Assembly (NCBI RefSeq): GCF_021018895.1
Contig: NC_079366.1
Coordinates: 24,537,270-24,601,269 of the forward strand
DNA length: 64,000 nt
Direction: 5' to 3'
Source: Seriola aureovittata
Taxonomy: Eukaryota; Chordata; Actinopteri; Carangiformes; Carangidae
Part shown: piece after piece, positions 29,755-43,000 of the stretch
Layout: every line of letters begins with the position of its first letter
Position numbering within the stretch: position 1 is the stretch's first letter
Notes under the pieces: generated by a model
Told to the model about the DNA's origin: nothing
The model's database searches: none
Seen by the model: only the letters and a program-made list of their open reading frames with translations
Made by a program: the position numbers and the translations under genes

Positions 29755-30939
29755 ACTAAGATCAAAACAAGATGACATATCACCAATTTATAAAGTTATG
29801 GCTAAAATATTAGCTAACATTCATTTGGAGTGATATTCATGGTGAATCTAAATTGTGTCTAATATTCTCTCTTCTTTTACTTTGTGTGACGCAAACAGTG
29901 GCTGAGGATTAATTATTTTAAGTTAATTATTCTGTTATCTAAGGACAAAAGATTTTTTTTTTTTGTCATAATGGGTTATTTGTCTCATTGTCTCGGGAAA
30001 AAATTGGGCATTTTTTATCTGGACAATGGGACAAATGGAACAATAGTGTTTTGTTTTCTTGACATAAATTATGTTATGGATGAAACACCTAATTAGAGCC
30101 CATAGTTTAAAAAGTTCCTAATCCAGGTAATCTGTACATCACATACAGTATTTAGTTAACAATATCAGCAGGATCACTGAACTACACATCTTGAAGTTGC
30201 AGCTGTAGTCTGCTCATAAATGAGGAAGCCTGATTACCTTTTGTTTTGTTGAGATAATTAGTCTGTTGTTATAAGAAAATTACTTTTTATCCTGAGATAA
30301 TACGACACAATTATTGCAACCTCGACTGATCTTAGCTTCTGTAGTCTTGGTCTCCACTAACTCCAAAAATTGATGTGTCTTTGCTCAGATTTTCACTTTC
30401 TTCAGCAGCTAGTGAGTTACTGTAGGTAGGTTTGTCTTTTGTCTTAGTTCAGACTGAACTACAGAGTAAATGTGGTGTGAAACCAATAGTCAGCAACAAA
30501 GCTCCACAGTGCAGCTGCTTTGGTGATTAGTCTCTGGGTTTTACCTCTTATAGATTACATGTATGTATTTGATTTAATTTCAACATAACAGTATTGATTA
30601 ATGCAGTTTTAAAATTTGGACTCACCATCACTTGAAATAATTTTTAGAATAATTTTTTTTATGTGTAGTTGCTGTTTTTAATATACACTGTACAATAGTG
30701 TGATGCTTTGCAAAACTTTGTGTGTGAGGAATAAATTAAAATCTTTAGTCTACCAAATACAGTACACGTGAACCCAAGGCTGAATTACTAACCAGGCAAA
30801 ACAGGCACCTGCCCTGTGGCCCCAGATTCTCAGGGATCCCTGGTTCTGTAGCAAATACTTTGAGGTTTATTATTATTGTTTACTTTTTATTCTTTAAACG
30901 CGCTGGCAGCAATTAGGGATGGCAATGTCAGTGTGTCCA

Positions 30940-31470
30940 TCCACCACTTTGGTCCAGAATGAAATATCTCAAAAATCACTGGTTGGATTGACATTAAATT
31001 TTGTTAATGATCAACCGAAGGTAAATCCTTTGATGATCCCCCAACTCTTCATCTAGCGCCACCATGAGGTTGTTGTTTGTGGTTTTTAGTGAAATATCTC
31101 AACCTAGGAAAGATTGGCAAGAAAATGTGTACGCTTATTCATGGCTCCCACGGGATGAATTTCCATAACTTTGGTGATCCCTTGATGTTGCCTCTAGCGC
31201 CACCATCAGATCACCAAAAGATCAAGTTTAATTTTTCCAATACTTTAGTTTATGACCAAGTTTCTGTAAAACTAATGACAGCCCCATCAACCTGATATAT
31301 TTTGTGTTTAGCAATCATTAGCAAATGGTAGCATGCTAACATGCTAAAATGAGATGGTGACCATAGTGAACATACCTGCTAAAAATCAGCCTGTTGGCAT
31401 TGTCATTGTCACCATGTTAGCATGTTGACATTAGCATTTAGCTAATGCTACCATGGCTGTATACTCTTAG
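30940..31470. repeat. GCTAACATGCTA-type dispersed repeat
   Basis: Two internal near-copies read GATCCCCCAACTCTTCATCT plus AGCGCCACCATGAGG, and GATCCCTTGATGTTGCCTCT plus AGCGCCACCATCAGA. They are followed by GCATGCTAACATGCTAAAAT and TTAGCATTTAGCTAATGCTA. I know this as a common teleost repeat of uncertain class. Confidence 0.6.
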
Positions 31471-32219
31471 TCTTATTGTAATATGCACAAGAAAGTCCCA
31501 ATTTCCTACTACACAAATTGTATAAAGAATGTGTAATATACTTACCTTATAATATTATAATACATATATTCATATCCTTCCGCCACTTGATGCGTCTTTC
31601 GGATGTTTGTCTGCTATTCTTTGCCCTGCCTTGCATTGACAATGTGCTGGTTACTTTTAAAACTGAATATCTAAATATAGCACCTTTTAATGACTTGATC
31701 CATATGATTCATCTGAAAAGTAGATCGTATGCCAAAGTAAGATCATCAACTAAGATGATCAGATTGCCAACAAGCTTCTTAGAATTAGTATGTGGTATGG
31801 CATTGGGACCGCTCTATTTTTTTTTAACAACAATTTCCGTAGATAGAGTTCATATTCTCACATAAATCTATTCTTAATCTAATTATAACCAAACTAAATT
31901 GGGTAGCTGAAAGGGGGCCCACAGTTTATTTGGACCCTGGGCCCCCCTTTGTGTGCTAATACATCCCTGTGTGAAGCTGTACACAATTATGCACAGATAA
32001 ACCTTACACATAGACTCATTTTTTAATATATTTTTTTTAAATAGTCTTATGTCATCTGTTCCACTTCCTGTCCTAAATCTGACTGGCAGTGGCCCCTTTA
32101 GTTTAAATTAGCCCTGCACCAGGGACACACATATACACACTTTTCCTGTCCTCAAATTATCTCTGTTATCTCATTAACCTTATGATGTTGACGTAAAACT
32201 ATCACCACTGTGACACATA

Positions 32220-32440
32220 TAGAGGCAAGGCCAATGTATTTGTACAGCACCTTTTAAACACAAAGCAATTCCAAACGCTTTAGAAAGTGTAACTAAGAAA
32301 AAATAAATAACCTCCTATGAGGAATATGAAAAGACACATACCCTTGGCAATATATAGGATTTAAAAACAGTAAAATGAATTAAAAGATAAAACAATTTGA
32401 GTAAAATAATAAAAGCAGAAGAATAAAAATTACGTCACAT
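32220..32440 (+). repeat. dispersed repeat (AGGCAAGGC...TTTGTACAGCACC type)
   Basis: The start is the reverse complement of the tail at 7880-7920 (short blocks such as AGGCAAGGC are shared), so this is the same family in the other orientation. Confidence 0.5.
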
Positions 32441-32509
32441 AGTAGTTTCACTTCAGTTCAGCGCAAGGTATGAATGAATAAAACGCAGTGTAAATCATTT
32501 CAGGTCTAC

Positions 32510-32713
32510 ACTGAGTGTCCCATGGGCCCGCGCGATCCCGGGCTCCCACTATCCCGTGCTGTGAGTGCACGAGACTGAGTACATTATTATTACGATGTCA
32601 AACGACCTCTCTTGACTTGTGCGCCCGCACGCGCGCAGACACGCGGACAAGGATTACAACAACTGGAGTGGCGAGCGCACAAGCAGCTCGTGTTTATGTA
32701 ATGCCATATGTGA

Positions 32714-32786
<73 letters not shown>

Positions 32787-33311
32787 CGCTGGAGCTGGCG
32801 CGAGCTGGTCCAGCACCGAGGCGGCGACAGCGGTCACACGTTAAACATCAGCGACCCGCGCATGTTATTCTGCGGATTGAGGGCTCGTGAGATTTCAGCC
32901 GTGCGGATTTGACCCAACATATAGAGGAGGGCGCTCGAGCTCTACCGTTTTTCACGCACGGCACGCACGTAGACCCGGTGAAATAGTCACGCGGACAGAA
33001 TCTGTGGAATCTGTCGCGTGTGATCCTGCGCGGCCGGAGAGCATCCCGGCAGAGAGCGAGGCCCGGTCGGTCGGTCGGTGGTCGGTGTGGGGTCTGTGGC
33101 ACCGCGCGGAGGGGAGGTAGAGCGGGACTTGTGCTGGACTCCTGGCCGAATCGGAGCATCCCAGCGTCCCGGCAGCATCCATCCCTCCGTGCCTCAGCTC
33201 CAGCGGGAGGCCCGGAGCGGTGGCAGGATGTAGCAGCGGATTAACGGAGGAGAGAGGGGCGCTCAGAGGAAGAGAGCGGGACCGAGCGGACTGAGGCGGG
33301 ACGGAGGGGAC
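32510..33311 (+). promoter_or_regulatory. caskin1 CpG-rich promoter and 5' UTR
   Basis: An abrupt rise in G+C and CpG content starts near 32520 and runs to the caskin1 ATG at 33312, typical of a neuronal CpG-island promoter. It contains (GT)n(CG)n at 32716-32789. No TATA box or unique start site is evident. Short open frames on both strands follow from composition. Confidence 0.65.
32716..32789. repeat. (GT)n(CG)n alternating tract in the caskin1 promoter
   Basis: About 31 GT units running into CG units, all alternating purine-pyrimidine. Confidence 0.95.
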
Positions 33312-33405
33312 ATGGGGAAGGACCAGGAGCTGCTCCAGGCCGTGAAGACCGAGGACTTGCTGACAGCTCAGCGGCTTCTACAGAGACCACGGCCGGGAAA
33401 AGCCA
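33312..33405 (+). CDS. caskin1: caskin1 exon 1 (coding)
   Basis: ATG in the context GACATGG. Encodes [20 protein letters not shown] and [11 protein letters not shown]; donor GCCA|GTCAGT, phase 1. The matching human start is MGKEQELVQAVK. Confidence 0.95.
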
Positions 33406-33446
33406 GTCAGTATCCCTCCATCCTGTCACATACACGCGCGCGCGCA

Positions 33447-33515
<69 letters not shown>

Positions 33516-33578
33516 TCATTACCAGATCAGGACAGTGCAGGCTAAATCTGATGTGATGCCATTTAGTCTAAATGGTGC

Positions 33579-33612
<34 letters not shown>

Positions 33613-33816
33613 CTCCTGCATGCATGCGTGTGTTTGTGTGTGCGTTAGTGCTATGACGTTGAGTGTGTGATAGTGATGACGTTGCACATGTGTGAGAGCA
33701 GTCATCAAAATGCAATTCTAAATCAGAAATGCTTGTCACCCCATTTCCCACAATTCACCATTTGTGTATAGTATGTGTGTGTGTGTGCATGAATGCTCAA
33801 AGACAGGATGGGTGTA

Positions 33817-33852
<36 letters not shown>

Positions 33853-36800
33853 ATAGAGGTGGAAGTACATGAAGGTCCAACACTGCTCTCGGGACAGGGG
33901 GGATTATTGGTGTGTGAAGATGCCAGATGTTGGTGGTAATAATGTGATGACTGTAAGTGTACACGTGCAGACATCTGCATGCGTGCACATATGTGACGCT
34001 CAAACGTGCATGTGTGCTTCACATGGAGTCAGCTGGGACTTGAGGTGATAATTAGATTTCAATTACAGCTTTGAAACTGCTCTCCTCCTCCTCCATTTCA
34101 CCACCGGGCCACTGTCGATTCCTTTCGTTTCCTATTCTTTCCTTTCCCTCTCCTCCTTTCTTCCTGTTTCCTCAAATCTTCTCGCCTGTCGCCTGCTTTC
34201 CTCTCCTGCCGTTTCCTCCGTTTTCCTCATCGTCTGTCTTCTCCTCTCCTCCTGTTGCCTACTTTCCTCGTTTTCTTCTCTCTCCTCTTCCCCCTCGTTT
34301 CCTCATCTCATTTCCTTTTTTCCCTCCCTTTTTCTATTTCCACTCTTCTTCTCTCTCCTACTGTTTCCTCACCTCACTTCCTATCTACCCTGAGTCTGTT
34401 TGCTTTCATCTCCTGTCCTGTTTTACAATTCCCACCCCTTCTTTTTTCTTCATCACCTCTTTCCTCTTTCATATGCCCTCATCTCTTCTCCTCACCTCTC
34501 GTACTCTCCCCTCAGCTCCCCTCCTCTCATTTAATTTTCTCTTATCTCCTCTCTTCTATTAATGTTTCCTTCCCTCTTCTGTGCTCTCTGCTCCTTTTCT
34601 CCTCATTTCCTCTCCTTACTCCTCATTTCCTCCTTTTTATATTGCTCTCCTCTTCTTTGCTTTCTTCACTTCCTTTCCTATTTCCCCTCCTGTCCTCCCC
34701 TCTCCTCCCCTCCTCTCGTATGTGCATGTTTGTCTCTGAACATTCCAGCAGTGCCATGGAAAAGAAAAATGCTTCTCCTCAAATGCCAGAACAGATCAGC
34801 TCTGAGTGCTCAGTCCACTGCACACTGACAAAGAGAAAGGGGGAGGCGGGTAGAGGGTGAGGGAGATGGTGGGTGACGAGGAGAGTTAGACTGGGAGAGA
34901 GGAGCAAGGCGAGTCGAGGGCAGGACAGGATGAGAGAAACACTGAGATATGGATGCAGGGAGGTAAAAAGACAAGAAGTGATGGGTGAGGTTAAGGGTGA
35001 GTTATGGAATGGTGTGTGTGTGTGTGTCCAGGTTTATGTTTTAATAATTAAACAGGAAGCCATGTTTCTCTGCTGGATAAACGCTGCGTACACACACAAC
35101 CAAATACCTCTAACACACACAAGCACAGGACAACATGCACAGAAACACACTTGACACATTAGGTGTTAGTGCCTGATGCCTGCATTTGTATTATTAACAG
35201 TATCTTAATAGTGTTAGAGCGGCAGAGTAGCACGGGAGAGGGAGTTTCTGTGGTGCTGTGTTTGCTCTGTCAAAATGCCACGATGTGATGAGGGGGATTA
35301 AGAGAGTTGAAGTGGTGACAGGATACACTTTACAAAGGCTTTTATTAAAACGGTTGATAAATCGTTTGCCAATGCTTTATAGATCAGCTATAAGTCATTG
35401 AAAAACAATGACTTCTGTGCTGTGGAAAATCCTCCTCCAGCCTGACACCTCACTAGCACTTAAATTCATTATGGAGACACCTCCAAGCAATCAGGTCCGC
35501 AGTTATAAACATTAGGGAGCCATTAACAAAGGGTCACATGTTTCATGCGTGCAGTTATTAATGTTAGTAAGCCACACATAAAGTGCAACTCGCTTTAAAA
35601 GTCAGTCACCTGTAAATGTTGATAAATCATTAATAAATGTTTCTACAACAAACCATCACGTCTGTTAATAAGCTGTTAATGAATGCATTTTGGTCCAGAT
35701 GGCCTGCAGCCACTTTCCAGAGGGTAGGCGGTCAAACAGTCCATTTGAGAGGTCTCTCTAATGAATTAAAAGCTATCTGAAAAAAAACGTGTCATTTCCA
35801 CAAACTGGCAACCCGCAAGTTGCTCTCATTGGTGGCTTATAATTAATTATTAAATTATTCGCTAACCATCCATTACTTGACTTAAAAACAGCGTCTTGTC
35901 AGGAAGTTGTACGTTGTGGGACAGTAGAGCTGTTGTCCCTGTACTATTCCAAGTAATTAAAGGAACAGTTCAACATTTTAGGAAATACGCTTGCTGAGAA
36001 TTAGATGAAAAGATCGATGCCTAAAGTCTGTGCAGTAAATTTGTAGCCTGTGAGTTTAGCTTAACATAAAGAGTAGAAACATGGTGAAACAGCACGCCTG
36101 GTTCCATCTGAAGGTAACATAAGGGTGACTAAACCAGCCCCTCTAAAGCTCACTAAATAACATGCAGTATCTCACTTATTTGAAAGTCAAAACAGTTTTA
36201 CACAGTTTTAATGGCGGGACGGACTCCCTGGACTCTCTAGTTGCTGGCGAGTCAAAACTGTTCCTGGCAAAGAAATAGTCCGGCACATACTCCCCCGTAA
36301 ACCAGCAAACCCTGGTTTTATATCATATAAAATTCAAGCTTCACTAATTTAGCTTGAAGTGTCAGCAGGATCTCATATCCTACAGAAGGTGTGTTGTCCC
36401 ATAATCAACCCATTTTCACACTTAAAGAATCTGTAAAAAATGAAAAATCAACTGGCAACAGCTTCAGTAATGTTTCCTATTTCCATATGCTTTGTATTTA
36501 TAGCTAACTAAGACATTCTGAGGGTGTAAGTTATTTGAATAGCTTTTGGGATAATGCTGGTGTTATTCTTCTGACTGTCAACAGATTCCACGAAAAGACC
36601 AAAACCAACAATTTGTTAGTCTGTCTCAATACTTTCTGACTTCTAGCCTGTTTGTGGTTCTCAGCCCCAAGCCCATCTGTTCCTACTGAAGACGATCGTA
36701 TCTTAAAAAGAAGTTCACAAATTGGCAATGTCATTTTTAGGTAGCATTACACTGTAGTTTTTAGTAAATGTGTCTCAAACGAGAGGAAGAAGTGCAGTTG

Positions 36801-39726
36801 TTGGGAACTACTTTCAGCTGCAGATTAATAAACACTTGGTGCTGTAGTGAGTATATTTGGCATCCGGGTGGTGTATGTGGGATTGATTCAAAATAAACTG
36901 CAGTGTGTGTGCACATCGTAAATAAGGAAGGTGTCACCCAGTATATTGGTGTGGCTGATTGATGTGTTTCTGATCATTTTAAACAAAAAGCTCTGTGCTC
37001 TTTGTCGCTCTATGGCTCAGTTTTTGGCTTTGGCTGCACAGACAATACTATGGGGCCAATTCATTGTTGGTTTTGGTCTTATCATGGGATTTGGTGACAG
37101 TAAGAAAACTATAGTCTTATTCTTTAAGTTTATAGTCTTTGATGGTAGAGTTTCTTTTTACAGAAAGTGCTCTGTGTATGTTTTGGTTCAAAAGTTGATT
37201 CTTTAGAGTTTGAATGAATCAGCTCAGATAGAGAGATGTTTAGTTTGTGCTACAGCACTTTAAAATAGATTACATTAAAAGCCAATGCCTGCTGACACAA
37301 AGAAAGGGACATTTGGTAATGGTTTCCTTATCTTTGGCTCAGTTGCAGTAAAGCTCTTTATCTTAGAGATATGAGAACATTCTTATCACAATTGTGTCTC
37401 TTTCATGTTGTAGCCACCAACTGAAATAGGCACTAAGTAATTTACAGTACAATGTCTCGGCCTCTATCAACGCTCAAGGTCTGGTATTTCCATTACATCA
37501 AGTAAATGACTGTATCTGAACTCAGCTGCCATACACCAGCAGTGAACCGGCAGAAATACTAAGTGGTAACATGCTGCTTTAGCACAATGTGGTGAAAATA
37601 TTTACTTTTCATTAACTATTTTCGGCTTGAGATCAACACGCGTTGCACATGAGGTGTTCACATCTTCACAACACTGTCCTTCATCCTAAAAATAAAGGTC
37701 CGAAGTTACAAGTAAATTATTAGCAATGAGCCATAACAACCACAACAATCCCAACCACTACAGTATATTGTAAGCATGGGGTCATAGAAATCAAAGTGAT
37801 CAATCTGTCAATTAACAAAAACATTTCTCTTCAACTGTTTTAAAAATTAATTAATCCCTTGAGTCTATTTTTAGTTGCTGCTTTCAGCTTCTCAACTGTG
37901 AGTATTAGCTTATTTTTTTCTTATATGTTGATAAACTGAGTGTCTTTTGGTTCTGGGCATTTTATAGGGAAAACAATTGTTTGATTATTTGAAAAAATTT
38001 TCCAGAGATTAACCAACATTGAGTTGATTTACTGAGTTTACTGAATGCAACAGTAGTGGCTGTCTCTCTTAAAATTGTATTCTTTCCAGCATGTACAGAA
38101 AAGTGCAAAATAATCTTTGGCACTCTTTTCATTTGTCTGAATTACCACTACTGTGTTAAAGTCTGTGTAAAAGTAATGTTTAAATGTCAAAATGTTATAA
38201 AAAATATTATTCTATTATTACATGTATCTGCTTACTGCCTTTTGAAATTATGACCCTTACAGCACTCTCATCACATTGTCTTGTTCTCCTGTCATTTTGT
38301 GCTTTAGATGAAAATGTGATACCTTTCCTTGACCGTTAGCATACTGTGACCCTGAGTCGGGCCACTTTAACATATGTGCGCAATCGTCTGAAAACAGAAG
38401 GAGAAAAGACATGTCAGTGCTGGCATTTGTTCTAGGCTACATGTTACACTGAAACTCTAAATGCATGGTGACAGGCAAAGTCAGGGGTGATGGAAACCGG
38501 ACTTCAGAACATCTCTGGTAATGAGAACCCTTGAAAAACCCTCCACTTCACCTCTCCCGAGGTTCGAGAATCTGCTCTGATGCACTGAGGGCTGCTTTTT
38601 CAACCAGTAGCTACTTGTCTGTTTTTGTACTCTCTATATAAAGAATGAAAGGTTTTAAATTAAAGGTGAATGATGTGATTTCATGTCACATAAATGCTAA
38701 AACAGCTACATTTTTAAAGAGATGTCGCAAAATAATATCATAGTAATCCCTGCCAAGTGATTGATAGTCTGTGAGAATGGCACATTGTGGGTTGCCATGG
38801 TAACAGGGGCACGATTGCAGTGCTATGCCTAAAATTATCATAAAAAATATGAACTCTGGTCCAAGGACACCATCACAGAATATGGTAATGCTCTTAAACA
38901 AACAGTTCATGTCAGAGATGGAAAATACATAAACCTGAAATTTTATGCACCAACTTTAGTCAGTGTTACAAATCAGGTAGCGTATTTATTATGAATAAAT
39001 ACATTCAAGTTTTAATGTGAAAATCTGTTCTGAGAGGAATCACTGTGGCTCTTAAACCAAAAGAAAAGATGAATCGTTAAGAGGAGAGTGGGGTAGTATT
39101 TGTCAGCCGTCTTTGTCAGCTAGTATTTCATTAAATATATATCAGAGTGCCGAGTCAGAAGGGGAACATTATTAAGTAATGGCGAAATCAAGACTTTTTT
39201 GTAGTAAAAGAAAGTCAATGTTAAATGAACAAGATAGTGGAATAATTGTGGGTGTTGTGTCTTGTGGTCCTGTCATAAGTTATAGTGTTCAGGACGGGGA
39301 TCATGTGGCTCTGTGAAAGTCTGATGGTGACACAGATATCTGCAGTCATTGATTCATCTGGCGGTGAGGGGGGAGGGAAGGATGGTTCTTATTTTTAATC
39401 CAAGATAGATAGGGGGAACCTACACGTCCACAAAAACACACACACACACACGCGCGCAGGAGAATGATGTCAGCTGCAGAGTGTAAACAGACACTAGCAG
39501 AACTACCAATCAGCACGCACTCTTTAGCAAATTACAGGGAAAATTAGAGTGTGAGAGCAGGATGAAGGGATGAAGTGTAGATGGAGCTGCAGAGAGAGGG
39601 AAAGCTTTTCGCCAGATTACAGGACAGCTACAGATTACGGCCTGTGGATTATGAGGGTTTGACCAAAAAAAAAAAAAAAGTAGAGGCAGAGAGACAAACA
39701 AGCCGCTTTTTCTGTGTCCTTTTCAG

Positions 39727-39797
<71 letters not shown>

Positions 39798-39961
39798 TGT
39801 GAGGGTTTGCGTGTGTGTTCTCCTTCCTTTTGTCTGGTGTCTTCATCTTTCGGATGCTTCAGTCAAAGATCAAGGTCATCACACACCAACAAATTCACAT
39901 AATCGCAGGCACAGATGCATAGATACACCCAGACATGCTATAAATCCATACACACACACAG

Positions 39962-40000
<39 letters not shown>

Positions 40001-43000
40001 GAGAGATAAAATACCTCCACAGCTGCAACGATTGATCATTTAGTTGATTAACAGAGAGCTGATTTCTGTTTTATGTCATCTTAAATTCAATATCTTGCAC
40101 GGTTGGAATTGTGACGGACATTTTAAAGTATTTTGTAGGCCAAACCATTAATTGATTAATTGAGAAAATGATCTGTAGATAATTCTATGATGAAAATAAT
40201 AATCAGTTTGAGCCCTACATACCTCACACGCATGCTTTTTTGCTGATGAACCAATAGTTCAAACCTGTCTCCTAAAAATTACATTCATATAGTCTACAAC
40301 CCAACTGCAAATACATTTAGGAGGAAACGTAACTGTGACTGGATTATGTTTTCTATTGAAATAATGAGGATATGTTGTTAACTTGCATATTTGGCAAGTC
40401 ACAATTACTGAACATATCAGTAAAATGTTCACAGACATCGTACTTGTTTTCTGCCAAAATGTCCCATCTTGCAGTACAATGTGCATTTGTCGTGACTGGA
40501 GCATCATTAAACTTTTTTTATGGTTATGTGTAGACACTCACAACTCTTGGTTAACGTTAGATAACGATCGTGGTCTGGTTTAATACAGACAACAGAACGT
40601 GTTCATTAGCATGTAATCAATCTTAACCAAAGTGCTTTTGTTGCTTAAATCTAACCACAGACAGCAGTCTGGATGTGAACTCTGGTCTCTGGTGTGACAG
40701 CCGTGCACTTTGTGCGCCCGCCAACAACCCCAGCCACCTCCCGGGGCCTGTCATTAATAAATGTAGAGCTTCATTCATTAAAAAAAAAAAGAAAAAAAGA
40801 TTGCCTCTGAATGTAATCCAGCCAGCAATTACTTTTCCTACAAAACATATTTCCTGTTGCAGTTTAGTCATGTATGAATTTTGTAGGAGACAGGGTGTGC
40901 AGTTACCACACTGATCAGTAAAAGAACAAACTTCCCTCAGGCCCATAAATGAATTATTTGCAAAATAAAGTTGTAATTTCTGAAATACAAAAGAGAAAGA
41001 ATGTGAAATGCTAAAAACAGACAAATATCAAACATGAAACTAAATTTGAAATTTACATGGATTGTAATTTATTGAGGTTTAGATTAATCCGGTTGCACTG
41101 AATGCATAAGTGGTTGACACAGATCATGTTTGTCCTGAGTCTGTTCCGAGTTCAAGAATATTCCAACCAGCACCTGTAAATTAACATATTACAACTCATT
41201 TGTTTAATCTGTACAAAAAACAAACTGTGTAGCGCAGTGGGTTACGTAGGTGCCCCATATATAGAGGCTAGAGTCCTCGCTGCAGCTGGCCCCCGGTTCG
41301 ACTCCTGCTTCGGACGGCCCTTTCCTGTGTGTCATTCCCCCTCTCTCTGTCTCCCCATTTCCTGTCTTTCTACTGTCCTGTACATTTAAGGCACAAAAAG
41401 CCCCAAAAAATAACTTAAAAAAAAAAAAAAAACTGTAAAAACAAGTTGTGATTTCACAGCCGATTGTGCACTGGAGTATTTTTCCAGCCAGGACAGCTGT
41501 TTCCCCGTCTCCAGCAAAGCTCACTGTCCTTCTGGCTCAAGCTTCTAGCAAGAAAATGTATTTCCCCAAAATATCAAACTGTATCAAAGTGTTTACTTTA
41601 AGTGCTGAGAGCCAAGTAAATCTTTATCTACTGAAATACATCAGTAAATAAAGAGTCTGGTGCATAGTGATAATGAGGTATTTGATTACTTGTATCTGAA
41701 ATTCAAATGGAAACAAAATAGTAGCCCTAAAACGTAAAGTCTGTTCAAGTGAACTAAATCTCTTACTTCTTTTAATAAGAGGATTAACACTAAACAACAA
41801 CTAATTATTCATGTTTTTTGATGGTCAAATAGTTTGGTTTTTTTTTACTCGGAGTAAAGCAAGCCTCAAATTTTAATGGTCAAAGAATAACAGATTGTGC
41901 CTTTATAGATTCCTGTTTCCCAGAATGACTTTTGTCATCTTCTTTACCTTGTCACTTGTCCTTGGCCTTTTTTGTTGTTGCAGTGAAGAAGCTGCTACAA
42001 GGCAAGAGTGTAGCTGTCAACTCTACCTGCAGAAAATATTTGAATAAGTACAAGGACAGAATAAATTAATCACTGAATTCTGATTAGGTTTGAATTTGGG
42101 CTGTTTTTGTGGGTTACTCCTCCTCTCTCTAATTTTCTGTCTCCTTTTCTGTCTGTTTCAGAGCTCCTCGGAGCAACAAAGAGGGTGAATGTCAACATCC
42201 AGGATGCAGATGGGTGAGGGACTACAACACGTTTATCTCATGCTCTCCTGCCATCACTCAACATCCTTATCGCACCTCTTTATATTGACCCTTTCGATTC
42301 TTTTCAGAGGACTAAAAATCGATATTATTAATTAAACTACATATGGTCTCCCTGAAGAGAAAAGACTTTAGCCCCTTTTTACACAGACTGTTCTAGGCAG
42401 GAAAGTCGTTTTATTCTGCCTTCTCGTTCTGTATAAAAGGCACAAATACAGAAACGGGGACACTGTTGTTCCGCCTTTATTCCGCCTTTAGTCACAGAGC
42501 TGAAATGACATTGGTGCAAAAGGGAGAGCCAGCATGGCGGGACAGACACAGACACTGTTTTGTTACATGTCAGGCCTGACTCCGGTATACTATCTAAAAT
42601 CACACAGAGGAGCAGCAGCATTACATCGGCTTTGTTTGGTTGCAGGGGTCGTCTTAGCGGCAATGTAGCCGGATCTCTGTATAAAAGCGGCTCTTGTTTG
42701 CTGTGTGATTTAGGTGAGACTGAAGACTAAGTTTATATTTTATTGTTTATTACATGATGATTTAACGGCTTCACCATTTAGTAAATTGTAATTCTAATGA
42801 ATTGTACTGGATGAATGATTGGAAGAAGCTTTTTGTGTGTTTGATTTTATTTGCAGAGCTTGGGACAGAAGGCAAAGTTCTTTGTTTGCAATGCAATGGC
42901 AGAAGTTATATTTGTGTTTGACAAAGGTTTCACCACTTCAACAGTATTTTATTTGGTGTCCTGTGAGTCCATGCGGGCTACACAGCTGGATCCTTGAATT

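Larger units (their letters stand above)
29760..32510. other. intergenic region between the SOCS1-type gene and caskin1
   Basis: AT-rich, gene-free by my reading. Contains repeat pieces: 30770-30900 (GGCCCCAGATTCTCAGGG type), 30940-31470 (GCTAACATGCTA type), 31900-32120 and 32220-32440. Confidence 0.6.
33406..42161 (+). other. caskin1 intron 1
   Basis: 8.8-kb intron. Holds (CG)n(CA)n, a 650-base pyrimidine tract (34075-34725), several dispersed repeats and a nested SINE (41229-41429). A splice-site-flanked segment at 41984-42047 is discussed under findings. No independent gene seen. Confidence 0.8.

Noticed and set aside
32515..33244. Several overlapping Arg/Pro-rich open frames before the caskin1 ATG
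   Set aside because: Composition effect of the CpG island and the GT/CG repeat; no conserved motif.
34071..34860. Ser/Pro/Phe-rich open frames of up to 200 codons
   Set aside because: They follow from the pyrimidine-only tract, which contains few stop codons. No splice sites, homology or start context.
39581..39700. [24 protein letters not shown] open frame in caskin1 intron 1
   Set aside because: Runs into poly-A and a TG repeat, no splice phase fits caskin1, no family recognised.
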